Assembly (NCBI RefSeq): GCF_013408145.1
Contig: NZ_JACBZI010000001.1
Coordinates: 1,719,501 to 1,783,500 of the forward strand
Direction: 5' to 3'
From: Nocardioides marinus
Lineage (GTDB): Bacteria > Actinomycetota > Actinomycetes > Propionibacteriales > Nocardioidaceae
DNA: 64,000 bases
Part shown: piece by piece, positions 55,076-63,974 of the stretch
How the letters are laid out: the number at the start of each line of letters is the position of its first letter
Numbering within the stretch: the first letter of the stretch is position 1
The notes under the pieces: model-generated
The model's database searches: none
Seen by the model: the letters and a program-made list of their open reading frames with translations, nothing else
What the model was told of the DNA's origin: nothing
Made by a program: the position numbers and the translations under genes

Positions 55076-56083
55076 TCAGAGACGGATGAGCATCTTGCCG
55101 GTGTTGCCGCCGGTGCCCAGCCCGAGGAACCCCTCGACGGCGTTCTCGAGGCCGTCGACGAACGTCTCGCGGAAGCTGAGCCGTTCCTCGGCCAGCCAGC
55201 CGCCGACCGTGCGGTAGAACTCCGAGGCGGCGTCACGGTGGTCCCCGACGATGAACCCGGACACCGTCAGCCGGCGCTGCACGATCCGGGTGAGGTTGCG
55301 CGGGCCCGGGGGCGGCTCGGTGGCGTCGTAGGTGGAGATCGCGCCACAGGCCGCGACGCGGCCGAAGTCGGCCATGTGCTCGATGGCGGCCTCGAGGTGG
55401 TCACCGCCGACGTTGTCGAAGTAGACGTCGATGCGGCGACCGTCCAGGGCCGTACCGAGCTGGCCGGTGAGGTCGCCGTCGCGGTAGTCGTAGGCCGCGT
55501 CGAAACCGAGGTCGTCGGTCAGCCAGCGGACCTTCTCCGGCGACCCGGCGGACCCGGTCACGTAGGAGGCGCCGAGCAGCGTGGCCATCTGGCCGACCAG
55601 GGAGCCGACCGCGCCGGCGGCGCCGGAGACGTGCACGACCTCGCCCTCGGCGAGCTTCCCGATGCGGGTGAGGCCGACGTAGGCGGTGAGGCCGGGCATG
55701 CCCAGCACCGAGAGGTACGCCGACCCCGGGACCCGGCTCACGTCGACCCGGCGGGCCTCGCCGGCGTCGAGCAGCGCGTGCTCGCGCCAGCCGGCCATGT
55801 GGGTGACGGTGTCGCCGACGGCCAGGGACGGGTCCTCGCTGGCGACCACCTCGCCCACGGCACCGCCGTCCATCGCGGCGTTCAGGGCGTAGGGCGCCAC
55901 GTAGGACTCGGTGTCGTTCATCCGGCCGCGCATGTAGGGGTCCACCGAGAGCACGGTGTTGCGGACGAGGACCTGGCCGGGCCCGGGGTCGGGGAGCTCG
56001 ACCTCGGCGAGGGTGAAGTCCTCGGAGACAGGTCGGCCGACCGGGCGGCGGGTCAGGTGGATCTCGCGGGTGCGGTTGCTCAT
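55076..56083 (-). CDS. NADP-dependent medium-chain oxidoreductase (CurA/LTB4-dehydrogenase type)
   Basis: 335 residues without zinc ligands. SVDPYMRGRM near the N-terminus, VHVSGAAGAVGSLVGQMATLLGA as the NADP-binding loop, and YFDNVGGDHLEAAI are signatures of the alkenal/one oxidoreductase branch of the MDR family. These enzymes reduce alpha,beta-unsaturated ketones and aldehydes. ATG 56083 is preferred to a start at 56101 because homology begins with the SNRTREIHL stretch. It is separated from the next gene by about 80 bases. Confidence 0.88.
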   Translation of the reverse strand: MSNRTREIHLTRRPVGRPVSEDFTLAEVELPDPGPGQVLVRNTVLSVDPYMRGRMNDTESYVAPYALNAAMDGGAVGEVVASEDPSLAVGDTVTHMAGWREHALLDAGEARRVDVSRVPGSAYLSVLGMPGLTAYVGLTRIGKLAEGEVVHVSGAAGAVGSLVGQMATLLGASYVTGSAGSPEKVRWLTDDLGFDAAYDYRDGDLTGQLGTALDGRRIDVYFDNVGGDHLEAAIEHMADFGRVAACGAISTYDATEPPPGPRNLTRIVQRRLTVSGFIVGDHRDAASEFYRTVGGWLAEERLSFRETFVDGLENAVEGFLGLGTGGNTGKMLIRL

Positions 56084-56164
56084 GTCAACCGATGCTGCCA
56101 CGGGGATCCAACGGGTCCGCAGCCCCGGCCGGCCGGGGGTCCTGCAGGTGTTGCGTGGGTCGCG

Positions 56165-56449
56165 TCAGCCCTGGACGCCGAGGGCGAACTCGACGCGACC
56201 GCCCTCGTCGACAGCGGCGTCGAGCACCTTGTCGTCGAGCATGGTGGCGGCGTCCTGGTCGAGGTAGACCGTGGCGCCGTCCTGCTGCAGGACCTGGTCG
56301 CCGGGCTCGGCGGTCTCGGCGGTGGTGACCGCCAGGCCGGCCTCGGGGCCGGGCTCGGCGGTGATCCGCAGGCCGGAGCCCTCGGTGCCGCCCTGCTGGT
56401 CGGCGATCTCCTTGACGATGAGAGTGGCGTTCTGGGTGAGGGTGAGCAT
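56165..56449 (-). CDS. HesB/IscA-like protein lacking cysteines
   Basis: 94 residues. LTLTQNATLIVKEIADQ and SGLRITAEPG resemble the start of A-type iron-sulfur carriers, and VYLDQDAATMLDDKVLDA the middle. The three conserved cysteines are all missing; there is no Cys in the protein. It therefore cannot act as a classical Fe-S carrier. GGAAGGCGAG precedes the ATG. Function unknown. Confidence 0.75.
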   Translation of the reverse strand: MLTLTQNATLIVKEIADQQGGTEGSGLRITAEPGPEAGLAVTTAETAEPGDQVLQQDGATVYLDQDAATMLDDKVLDAAVDEGGRVEFALGVQG

Positions 56450-56572
56450 GGCTCGCCTTCCGTCTCGCGTACGGGTGAATCCTCCACCGTGCCCGCTGGG
56501 ACCGCGCGGATCAAGTCGGGTGCGGGTCGGGGGTGCCCCACGGAGGTGTCCGACCTCTGGCAGGCTGACCCC

Positions 56573-57058
56573 ATGGCTACCGACGACACGCTGCGCGCCA
56601 TCGACATGGTCCGGATCGGGGAGCACCGCTACAAGGCCACCAACGGCCGCGGGGGAGTGCTGCCCATCGGTGGTGGTGACGACCCCGACTTCACCCCGGT
56701 CGAGCTGCTGCTCGCGGCGCTGGCCGGCTGCGGGGCGATCGACCTCGACCACCTCACCGGCAAGCGGGCGCCGTTCGCGTCCTTCGCCGCGCGCGCCGAG
56801 GGGCACAAGGTCCGCGACGAGGGCGGGAACCACCTGACCGGTCTCACGGTCACCTTCGACGTGACCTTCCCCGAGGGGGAGGGCGGCGACGCGGCACGTG
56901 AGTCGCTGCCGCGGGCGATGCGGCAGATCGAGGAGCGGCTGTGCACCGTCGGGCGCACCGTCACCCTCGGCGACCCGGTGGCCTACCGCACCGGGAGCCT
57001 CGCGACCGACGCGGACGCCGACGACTCGATCGCGCCCGAGCCGGATCCGTCGGCGTGA
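56573..57058 (+). CDS. OsmC-family peroxide/redox protein
   Basis: 161 residues. The first redox Cys is in TPVELLLAALAGCGAIDLD and the second in EERLCTVGRTV, as in OsmC/YhfA proteins. Family members reduce organic hydroperoxides or bind small electrophiles. ATG start at 56573 without a ribosome binding site. It overlaps the next gene by four bases (GTGA). Confidence 0.87.
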   Translation: MATDDTLRAIDMVRIGEHRYKATNGRGGVLPIGGGDDPDFTPVELLLAALAGCGAIDLDHLTGKRAPFASFAARAEGHKVRDEGGNHLTGLTVTFDVTFPEGEGGDAARESLPRAMRQIEERLCTVGRTVTLGDPVAYRTGSLATDADADDSIAPEPDPSA

Positions 57059-57939
57059 GCGTGCGTCCCTGGACCGCGGTGCCCGACCAGCGCGGTCGCC
57101 GCTTCGTGGTCACCGGGGCGACCAGCGGCATCGGGCTGATGACCGCGCGGGTGCTGGTGCACCGTGGAGCCGAGGTCGTCCTCGGCGTACGTAACGTGGA
57201 GAAGGGCGCCGCGGCGGCGGACCGGATGACCGGCCCCGGACGGGCGGTCGTGGAGCGCCTCGACGTCTCCGACCTGGCCTCGGTGGAGGCCTTCGCCGAG
57301 CGCGTGGGCGACGTGGACGTGCTGGTCAACAACGCCGGCATCCTGGGGGTCGCGCAGGGCACCTCGGTCGACGGGGTCGAGCTGCACCTGGCCACCAACC
57401 ACCTGGGGCATCACGCGCTGGCGCTGCGGATGCTGCCCCGCATCGGCGACCGGGTGGTCGTCGTGTCCTCGAACTCCCACCGGCACGGCGAGCTCGACGT
57501 CTCCGACCTCGGCTGGCAGCGGCGGCCGTACAAGCCGTACGCCGCGTACGCCGCCTCCAAGCTGGCCAACATGCTCTTCCTGCTCGAGCTGCAGCGACGG
57601 CTGACGCAGGACGGGTCGACGCTGCGCGTGACCGGGGCGCACCCGGGCTCGACGGCCACCGCGATCACCGCCAGCAGCGGGCACGGGTTCTTCAGCTGGC
57701 TCGGGTCCTGGGGCCACCAGCTGGTCGGTATGCCGGCCTGGCGCGGGGCGCTGCCGACCCTGTACGCCGCCACCATGGACGTGCCCGGGAACTCCTACAT
57801 CGGCCCGCACGGGCCGGGGGAGTTCCTCGGGTGGCCGACCATGGTGGGCCGCAGCGCGGCGGCCGCCGACCCTGCGCTGGCCCGTGCGTGCTGGGACGCC
57901 TCGGTCGAGCTGAGCGGGGTCGGGCTCAGCCTGCGGTGA
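57055..57939 (+). CDS. Short-chain dehydrogenase, retinol-dehydrogenase-like
   Basis: 294 residues. VVTGATSGIGLMTARVL binds the nucleotide, DVLVNNAGILG is the NNAG motif, HLATNHLGHHAL and YAASKLANMLFLLELQRRL carry the catalytic Tyr and Lys, and NSHRHG the Ser region. This is the extended oxidoreductase group resembling human RDH11-14. GTG start overlaps osmC by four bases, so both are co-expressed. Its 3' end overlaps the facing cyclophilin gene by 14 bases. Confidence 0.85.
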   Translation: MSVRPWTAVPDQRGRRFVVTGATSGIGLMTARVLVHRGAEVVLGVRNVEKGAAAADRMTGPGRAVVERLDVSDLASVEAFAERVGDVDVLVNNAGILGVAQGTSVDGVELHLATNHLGHHALALRMLPRIGDRVVVVSSNSHRHGELDVSDLGWQRRPYKPYAAYAASKLANMLFLLELQRRLTQDGSTLRVTGAHPGSTATAITASSGHGFFSWLGSWGHQLVGMPAWRGALPTLYAATMDVPGNSYIGPHGPGEFLGWPTMVGRSAAAADPALARACWDASVELSGVGLSLR

Positions 57940-58639
57940 CGGACTCCAGCTCGACGGTCTCGGTCGGGGGCCCGTCGGGGCCGCCGTTGGCGGTGCCCTT
58001 CTCGGCGATGGCGCGCAGCACGTCGACGCCCTCGGGGTCGACGGTGCCGAAGACCGTGTAGTTCGGCGGGAGCGGGGTGTCCTCGTAGACCATGAAGAAC
58101 TGCGAGCCCCCGGAGTCCGGGTAGGGGGTCTTGGCCATCGCCAGCGTGCCGGCGGGGTAGGTCTCCTCGCCGCTGAGCTCGTCGGGGATGGTGTAGCCGG
58201 GCCCGCCGGTGCCGGTGGCGGTGGGGTCGCCGCACTGGAGCACGAAGATCGTGCTGGGCGCGATGGTCAGCCGGTGGCACTCGGTGCCGTCGAAGTAGCC
58301 CTGGTCGGCCAGCGAGACGAAGGAGTTGACCGTGCAGGGGGTCGCCGCGGCGTCGAGGGTGGCGTCGATCTGCCCGGCACTGGTCGCGATGCTGACCTCG
58401 ACCTCGCCTTCCACGGTCGGGTCGGGGGAGGGCGGCTCGACGCCCTCGACCGCCGGGTTGCCGTCGGAGGGGTAGGCGCACTCGCCCTCGGGCGCGGGCT
58501 CGAAGGAGCCGGTGCCACCGTCGGAGGAGGCCGTGGTCGTGGGGTCGTCGGTGGCGGTGGAGTCGTCCTCGGAGCCGCAGGCGGTGAGGGAGCCCAGGAG
58601 GGCCAGCACGGCCACGGTCGCGAGGGGTCGGGTCAGCAT
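57926..58639 (-). CDS. Lipoprotein peptidyl-prolyl cis-trans isomerase (cyclophilin)
   Basis: 237 residues. Lipobox LLGSLTAC (Cys21), then a Thr/Ser/Asp-rich linker and a cyclophilin domain (about 80-235): CHRLTIAP with the catalytic Arg, GDPTATGTGGPGY, LAMAKTPYPDSGGSQFFMVYED and VFGTV. It should act on the outer face of the membrane. The usual FMIQGGDP is changed to IFVLQCGDP, which adds a Cys. ATG 58639. Confidence 0.9.
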   Translation of the reverse strand: MLTRPLATVAVLALLGSLTACGSEDDSTATDDPTTTASSDGGTGSFEPAPEGECAYPSDGNPAVEGVEPPSPDPTVEGEVEVSIATSAGQIDATLDAAATPCTVNSFVSLADQGYFDGTECHRLTIAPSTIFVLQCGDPTATGTGGPGYTIPDELSGEETYPAGTLAMAKTPYPDSGGSQFFMVYEDTPLPPNYTVFGTVDPEGVDVLRAIAEKGTANGGPDGPPTETVELESVTAG

Positions 58640-58662
58640 GGCGCCGATGGTAGGCGAGCGAC

Positions 58663-59760
58663 CTAGGAGTTCAGGCCGCGGGCCGCGACCGGCCACGCCC
58701 GCAACCGCCCGGCCTCCTCGACCCACAGGGCGTCGGAGAGGTTGACGGCCGCGCAGACGTGGTTGGGGACGACGTCGAGCTGGGTGCCCAGTCGTGGGCG
58801 CCGTCCCGGCCACTCCACGACGGCGTGGTGCTCGGAGAGGGAGACGATGCGCGCCCGGGGTCGCTCCAGCACGCGCCCGTACCCCGTCGCGTACGCCGCC
58901 CGGTCGGCGCCCAGCACCTTCGAGCCCGCGTCGAGGACGACCCGGCCGCCAGCGTGGCTCACGACCGTGGTGCGGGCGGTCAGCGCGATGTCGTCGGGGT
59001 CGGTCGTGCCGAGCTCCCACTGCTGGGCGTCGCCGAAGACGTAGACGCCCGGACGCAGCTCGGTGACCCGCCCGACGTCCTGGCCGCCGGCCTCGTCCGC
59101 GCCGGAGACACCGGCGCTGACGAGGCTGGCGGCCAGGGTCGGGGTGGAGCCACCGGAGACGACGCGGACCTCGATGCCCTCGGCCTCGACCGCCTCCCGG
59201 GCCCGGCGCAGCGCGCGCGCCTCGGTGGCGACGACCTCGTCGGCGGCACCGGGGGAGTAGCCGTGCCCGGGGAAGGTGAACACCCCGCGCACCGGCAGCC
59301 CGACGCGGGCGGAGGCCCGGGCGACGTCGCCGGCCTCCTCGGGCCGCACCCCGGTGCGGTGGTGCCCCGAGTCGATCTCGACGAGCACCTCGACACCGGT
59401 GCCGCCCAGGCGGCGGCCGAGGTTCGCCGCGGAGTAGACCGAGTCCACGCCGATGGCCACGCGGGCCTGCTCGGTGAGGTCGCGCAGCCGCTCGGCGCGG
59501 TGGTCGTCGACCCAGAGGGGGTAGGCGATGAAGACGTCGGTGCACCCACCGCGCACGAAGGCCTCGGCCTCGCCCACCGTGGCGACGGTGAGGCCGCGGG
59601 CACCCATGGCGAGCTGGAGACGGGCGATCTCCAGGCTCTTGTGGGTCTTGGCGTGCGGTCTCAGCGAGATCTGGGCGGCCGCGGCCTGGTCGGCCACCCG
59701 GCGTACGTTGCGGCGCAGCCGGCCCAGGTCGACGCGCAGGTAGGGCGTCGCGACCGGCAT
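58663..59760 (-). CDS. PLP-dependent D-threonine aldolase/D-serine dehydratase-like protein
   Basis: 365 residues of the fold-type III alanine-racemase group. RPHAKTHK holds the PLP-binding Lys, VVSGGSTPTL the phosphate loop and VVPNHVCAAVNL the metal ligands of the D-threonine aldolase/DSD1 group. These enzymes cleave D-beta-hydroxy amino acids with a divalent metal. The ATG at 59760 begins the conserved region; longer frames to 59907 are not needed. Confidence 0.86.
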   Translation of the reverse strand: MPVATPYLRVDLGRLRRNVRRVADQAAAAQISLRPHAKTHKSLEIARLQLAMGARGLTVATVGEAEAFVRGGCTDVFIAYPLWVDDHRAERLRDLTEQARVAIGVDSVYSAANLGRRLGGTGVEVLVEIDSGHHRTGVRPEEAGDVARASARVGLPVRGVFTFPGHGYSPGAADEVVATEARALRRAREAVEAEGIEVRVVSGGSTPTLAASLVSAGVSGADEAGGQDVGRVTELRPGVYVFGDAQQWELGTTDPDDIALTARTTVVSHAGGRVVLDAGSKVLGADRAAYATGYGRVLERPRARIVSLSEHHAVVEWPGRRPRLGTQLDVVPNHVCAAVNLSDALWVEEAGRLRAWPVAARGLNS

Positions 59761-59846
59761 GCCGCCCACCGTATCGGCAGTGGCGTCGAGGTCGTGCCTC
59801 CCGTCCCCGCCCTGCCCCCGGCCGGGATCGGTGCCGCCGTAGCCTC

Positions 59847-60830
59847 GTGGGGGTGGGAGTGGCGTCACGGGCGAGGGCAGGTGTGGAGTCGGCGCGCGGC
59901 GGCGCACGTACGGCGGTGGGCGCGACGCTCGAGAGGAGCCCGTCCTGGGTGCGGACCGGGGTCGACCTGGCGGCCCGCACCGCGCGGGACACGATCAAGG
60001 ACCGGGTGCCGGGGCTGGCCGCCGAGGCCGCGCTGTTCACCCTGATCTCGCTGCCGGCGCTCATCCTCGTGGTCCTGGGGTCCCTCGGGTTCGTCGCGGA
60101 CGCCCTGGGACCGGAGGGTGCCGACGAGCTGGACCGGTTGGTCTTCGAGCTGCCGCGCACGTTCTTCTCCGAGCGCACCTACGAGGCGTACGCCGACATC
60201 GCCCGCACCGTGGTCGAGAACGGCCGCGCGGACGTGGTGTCGGTGGGGCTGCTGCTGAGCCTGTGGACCGGGTCCAGGGCGGTCAACCGGATCCTGGAGA
60301 CGGTGTCGATCGCCTACGACGTCACCCCGCGCCCCGGCTGGCGTCGGCGCCTGGTCGCCCTGGGGCTGACGGTCGCTGGGCTCGTGGGCGCCGTGGCGGT
60401 GCTGCCGATGCTGGTGCTGGGGCCACGGATCGTGCGGCTGGTCGCGCCGGAGACGGTGGCCGAGGCGAGCCTGTCGGTGCTCAGCGTCCTGTACTGGCCG
60501 ACGCTGGGGCTGCTGGTGCTCGCGGCGCTGGCCACGCTCTACCACCTCGGCGTGCCGTGGCGGACCCCGTGGCACCGTGACCTGCCCGGTGCGGTCCTGG
60601 CGATGGCGGTCTGGTTCGCCGCGTCCGGGGTCCTGCGCGCCTACCTGGCCCTCGCCGGCCAGGACGACCAGGTCTACCAGCGGCTCGGCACCCCGATCGC
60701 GGTCGTGCTCTGGCTCTACGTCAGCGCGGTCGCGCTGCTGCTGGGGGCCGAGCTCAACGCGGAGATCGAGAAGCGGTGGCCCACGCGGGAGACGCTCAGG
60801 CGCTCGTCGCCACGTCCTCACGAGGAGTGA
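59847..60830 (+). CDS. YihY/BrkB-family membrane protein
   Basis: 327 residues with six TM segments. FTLISLPALILVVLGSLGF, LLSLWTGSRAVNRIL, and the C-terminal LGTPIAVVLWLYVSAVALLLGAELNAEIEKRW are typical of the UPF0761/YihY family, formerly called ribonuclease BN. Three GTG codons (59847, 59853, 59859) could start it; TAGCCT sits just upstream of the first, so a leaderless transcript is likely. Its 3' end overlaps the facing MFS gene by 35 bases. Function not established. Confidence 0.86.
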   Translation: MGVGVASRARAGVESARGGARTAVGATLERSPSWVRTGVDLAARTARDTIKDRVPGLAAEAALFTLISLPALILVVLGSLGFVADALGPEGADELDRLVFELPRTFFSERTYEAYADIARTVVENGRADVVSVGLLLSLWTGSRAVNRILETVSIAYDVTPRPGWRRRLVALGLTVAGLVGAVAVLPMLVLGPRIVRLVAPETVAEASLSVLSVLYWPTLGLLVLAALATLYHLGVPWRTPWHRDLPGAVLAMAVWFAASGVLRAYLALAGQDDQVYQRLGTPIAVVLWLYVSAVALLLGAELNAEIEKRWPTRETLRRSSPRPHEE

Positions 60831-62301
60831 GACCGGCAGGCACCGCCGGGGGAGCGGGGCGGCTGCGCGGGATGGTCGCGGCGATGGCCACGCCCAGCAG
60901 AGCCGCCGCGGCACCGATCACGAAGCAGACCTGGAACGCGCCCTCGGTGGGCACCACGACCGCGCCTGCGCCCGTGCCGAGGGTCAGGGTGCTGCTCGTC
61001 AGCACGGTGCCCATCAGGGCGGAGGCCAGCGTCGTGCCCAGGGAGCGGGCCAGCGCGTTGACGCCGACCGCCGAGCCGGCCTCGTGGGCGGGGCTGGCGT
61101 CGAGGACCAGCGAGGGCATCGCGGCGTAGCCGATCCCCACGCCGATCGAGATGACCACCGCGGCAGCCGCCAGCTGCCAGGCCGAGCCCATGAGGAACAG
61201 GGCCAGCACGTAGCCGCCGCCCAGCACCGAGGCACCGATCATCAGCGTGACCTTCGCGCCGATCGAGGCCATCAGACGGCTGGAGACGGGGGCGAAGAAG
61301 AGCATCATGAGTCCGCCGGGCGCCATCCACAGGCCGGCGGCCAGCAGCGACTGCCCCAGGCCGTAGCCCAGCGCCTCCGGGAGCTGGAGCAGCTGCGGCA
61401 CCACGATCGCCTGCGCCATCATCCCCATCCCGACCGCGATCGCCGCCAGGTTGGTCAGCAGCACGGGCAGGCGCGCGGTGCTGCGCAGGTCGACCAGCGG
61501 CTCCGTCGTACGCAGCTCGGCCAGGGCCCAGACCACCAGCACCACCAGGCCCGCGGCGATGAAGCCGAGGGTGCGCCCCGAGCCCCAGCCCCAGGCGCTG
61601 GCCTTGGACAGGCCGACGAGGAACAGGACGAGCCCGGTGGCCAGGCCGATCGCCCCGACGGTGTCGAAGCGGGCGGGGTGGGCGTCGTGGACGTGGGGGA
61701 CCAGCAGCACGATGCCCGCCAGGACGACCAGTGCCACGGCCGCGGAGACCCAGAAGAGCAGGTGCCAGTCGCCGACCTCGACGATCCAGGCCGACAGGGG
61801 CAGGCCGATGGCGCCGCCGACGCCGAGGGTGGCGCTCATGGCCGCGACCGAGGAGCCGGCCAGGTGGGGCGGGACGATCTCGCGGAGCAGGGCGATGCCG
61901 ACGGGGATGAAGCCCATCGCCAGCCCTTGGAGGGCACGGCCCACGAGCATCGGGGCGAGCGAGTCCGCCAGCGCGCAGACGACCGAACCGGCGACCAGGA
62001 GCAGGGTGCTGGCCACCAGGACGCGCTGCTTGCCGAGCATGTCTGCCAGACGCCCGGACACCGGCATGGTCACCGCGCCGGCCAGGAGCGTGATCGTCAC
62101 GACCCAGGCGGTGTTCGCGGCCGTGCTGTCGAGCAGTCGGGGCAGCTCGCCCTGGATCGGGATGACCATCGTCTGGCTGAGCGCGGCCGCCAGGCCGCCG
62201 GAGCACAGCGCCACCACGGCGGCGAGAGGACGCGCTGCAGGCACGTTCGGGATGGGATCGCTGGTCACGGCGGAGTCGGGCACCGCACCATGAGACGGCA
62301 C
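60796..62301 (-). CDS. MFS drug-efflux-type transporter (DHA2-like, 14 TM)
   Basis: 501 residues with about 14 TM segments. GRLADMLGKQRVLV matches the MFS motif A, and LVGRALQGLAMGFIPVGIALLRE resembles motif C of drug:H+ antiporters. The start is a GTG at 62301 with no ribosome binding site; later in-frame GTG codons at about residue 7 and 12 are possible. A GTTGC-GCAAC inverted repeat lies five bases upstream of the start, which suggests local repression by an efflux regulator. The regulator gene is not adjacent. Confidence 0.87.
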   Translation of the reverse strand: MPSHGAVPDSAVTSDPIPNVPAARPLAAVVALCSGGLAAALSQTMVIPIQGELPRLLDSTAANTAWVVTITLLAGAVTMPVSGRLADMLGKQRVLVASTLLLVAGSVVCALADSLAPMLVGRALQGLAMGFIPVGIALLREIVPPHLAGSSVAAMSATLGVGGAIGLPLSAWIVEVGDWHLLFWVSAAVALVVLAGIVLLVPHVHDAHPARFDTVGAIGLATGLVLFLVGLSKASAWGWGSGRTLGFIAAGLVVLVVWALAELRTTEPLVDLRSTARLPVLLTNLAAIAVGMGMMAQAIVVPQLLQLPEALGYGLGQSLLAAGLWMAPGGLMMLFFAPVSSRLMASIGAKVTLMIGASVLGGGYVLALFLMGSAWQLAAAAVVISIGVGIGYAAMPSLVLDASPAHEAGSAVGVNALARSLGTTLASALMGTVLTSSTLTLGTGAGAVVVPTEGAFQVCFVIGAAAALLGVAIAATIPRSRPAPPAVPAGLTPREDVATSA

Positions 62302-62305
62302 GATG

Positions 62306-62320
62306 GTTGCTCAGGGCAAC
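62306..62320. promoter_or_regulatory. Inverted repeat upstream of the MFS efflux gene
   Basis: GTTGC-TCAGG-GCAAC is a perfect inverted repeat next to the MFS start. On the minus strand AATAGT lies immediately upstream as a possible -10, so a bound protein would block initiation. The repressor is unknown. Confidence 0.5.
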
Positions 62321-62527
62321 TATTGACGTGCGTGACGTGGGTCACCGAGGATCGAATGTCGACCGTGCGGCAGGGTGCCGGCGCGGGCGACGGCGGTGCT
62401 CGGCCTGGCAGTGCGCCGTGGCAGTGGGCCGTCCCGACTCTGTGCGTCAGGGATCGAGATCTCGCACGTCGAATGCTCGGCGAACTCACGAGTCGCCAGG
62501 GACGCGCAGCTGCGTGCGGCACATCGG

Positions 62528-62950
62528 TCAAGGCGGGCAGGTGGAGGAGTCCCGCTCTTCATAAGGTGACATAATGTCGCTTATCGGCGCTTCGGGAGGA
62601 AGCCAGCCAGTCGGGACGTACACCGCCAGATGCATGTGCGGGGTCCCTCGACGCTGCCACTCAGTGACCCAGTGCCACCGGATGCACCCGGCGTCGCGCA
62701 ACTTCCGCAGGTACGCCTCGCGCAGCTGCTTCCAGTCGCCGTGATCGGCAGGTGTGTCGCGCACCGTCAACGTGACGCCGTAGCCGTCACCGTCGAGTGC
62801 TGGCACGTCGACTGACCACAACCAGCGGACGTGACGCCTCACGCTGGCCGCGCTCCAGCCGTTCACGCTGCCGCGCTTGTTCTCCCGTGCGCCGCCCTTT
62901 CCGGGACAGCCCATAGACGCGCCCGATGGGTACGCTTTAAACGTCGCCAT
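62528..62950 (-). pseudogene. Truncated HUH replication initiator (plasmid/ICE Rep fragment)
   Basis: 140 residues from an ATG with AGGAG eight bases upstream. The segment CIRWHWVTEWQRRGTPHMHLAVYVPTGW carries the HUH metal motif (HMH) of rolling-circle Rep proteins. The frame ends about 25 residues later, and no catalytic Tyr helix follows, so the nickase cannot be complete. The break coincides with the palindrome at 62561-62584. The frame otherwise looks intact, so this may be a recombination or integration junction. Base composition is lower in GC than in the preceding genes. Confidence 0.72.
62561..62584. repeat. AT-rich near-palindrome at the end of the Rep fragment
   Basis: ATAAG (62561-62565) and CTTAT (62580-62584) flank a perfect GACATAATGTC palindrome (62568-62578). 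It lies in the last codons of the Rep fragment, between unrelated sequence and mobile DNA. It may be a recombinase core or the scar of an insertion. Confidence 0.6.
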
Positions 62951-63113
62951 GACCCAACTCCTGGTGACCACGCCCCGGGACGCGCCAACGTCGCCGGGGC
63001 TCTTCTGTTTGCAGTTGTTTGATGGGAGCCACTCGGGCTCCGTCGCGATATGCAACTACTAATCAAGAGCCGGGTCCGGCAGGCGCGCCGCTTAGGTTTC
63101 GCCAGACACCTCG

Positions 63114-63135
63114 GGCGCTTGCTGTTGCAAGCGCC
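63114..63135. repeat. Stem-loop between Rep fragment and HTH-like gene
   Basis: GGCGCTTGC (63114-63122) pairs perfectly with GCAAGCGCC (63127-63135) around a TGTT loop. It could be a terminator or part of a replication origin of the mobile element. The rest of 62951-63219 shows no coding frame. Confidence 0.6.
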
Positions 63136-63219
63136 ATTAGCGATAAACGGAAACCCATATTTCGGCTCTTTTGTCGTGGTTGCTTCCGCCGACTGTGAAT
63201 CTCGGTTTACGTTGCGGCT

Positions 63220-63579
63220 GTGAGCACTGAGGCAGGCAGCCGCGCCCGTGTTCTCACTGCATGGGCGATCCGGTCCATGGACTCCACCCGACGCGGGCCG
63301 CAGGAGCCGCTGACCGCGTTGCGGGCGCTGCGACACGCCCGGGACAACGTGGACGCCGCCATCGGTCTTTGGACTGACGCTGCCCGCTCCGAAGGCGCCT
63401 CCTGGGCCCGCATCGGTCACGAGCTCGACGTCACCGGCCAAGCCGTTCGTCAGGCCGCCCTTCGACGCGAAGCGCTGCAGCGGGCCCGCCAGGAGGCCGC
63501 CCAGTGGCGAATGCCGCTTCCCGTGCGACTCCCCCGCATTGCCTGGCGCTTGAGTCGTCGCCGCAAGACGGCGGCCTGA
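63220..63579 (+). CDS. Small helix-turn-helix-like protein
   Basis: 119 residues. The middle (LRALRHARDNVDAAIGLWTDAARSEGASWARIGHELDVTGQAVRQAALRRE) has the spacing of an HTH: ASWARIGHELDVTGQAVRQ looks like the helix-turn-helix core found in small actinobacterial proteins on phages and plasmids. The C-terminus is strongly basic (LSRRRKTAA). GTG start without a ribosome binding site. Likely a DNA-binding accessory protein of the element. Confidence 0.62.
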   Translation: MSTEAGSRARVLTAWAIRSMDSTRRGPQEPLTALRALRHARDNVDAAIGLWTDAARSEGASWARIGHELDVTGQAVRQAALRREALQRARQEAAQWRMPLPVRLPRIAWRLSRRRKTAA

Positions 63580-63716
63580 CGCTCGACGCGCCGTACCCCT
63601 CGCTCGGCGCGCTCCTACGTCGCTTGCTCGCTCAGGCACGTCTTGCTCGCTACGGCGCACCGCCCAGACGGCTCCGCCCCGCCACCGAAGCGACGAGGCG
63701 AAGCCACAGGCAGCGG

Positions 63717-63974
63717 TCACTCGAAGGTCGGGTGCTGCTCAAACCAGCGGCACCACTTCCGCGTGGCTGCCACGACCCGCTCAGCCTTCTCCGCCAGTAC
63801 CAGGTAACCAGCACGGTCCTGCTCGGCGACGTGAGCGCTGACAGCGAGTTCCCGGTACCGGGCGGCGTAACCCTCGAACCGGATCATGACGTTGCACCAG
63901 ACACCCAGGGCGTCGTCGCGCGCGGCTTCGGCCAGGTCCTCCGGGGGACCCGGATGGGTCGACTCGTCCGTCAT
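63717..63974 (-). CDS. Hypothetical protein
   Basis: 85 residues, soluble, helical, with a Trp/Cys cluster (ATRKWCRWFEQHP). ATG at 63974; only a weak AGG lies upstream. No family recognised. Located in the mobile-element tail, next to a 137-base gap with GCTCGCT-type repeats. Confidence 0.5.
   Translation of the reverse strand: MTDESTHPGPPEDLAEAARDDALGVWCNVMIRFEGYAARYRELAVSAHVAEQDRAGYLVLAEKAERVVAATRKWCRWFEQHPTFE

Noticed and set aside
63061..63140. Possible tRNA-like segment in the mobile tail
   Set aside because: I could not fold a cloverleaf with a T-loop GTTCRANNC; only one simple hairpin (63114-63135) is supported.
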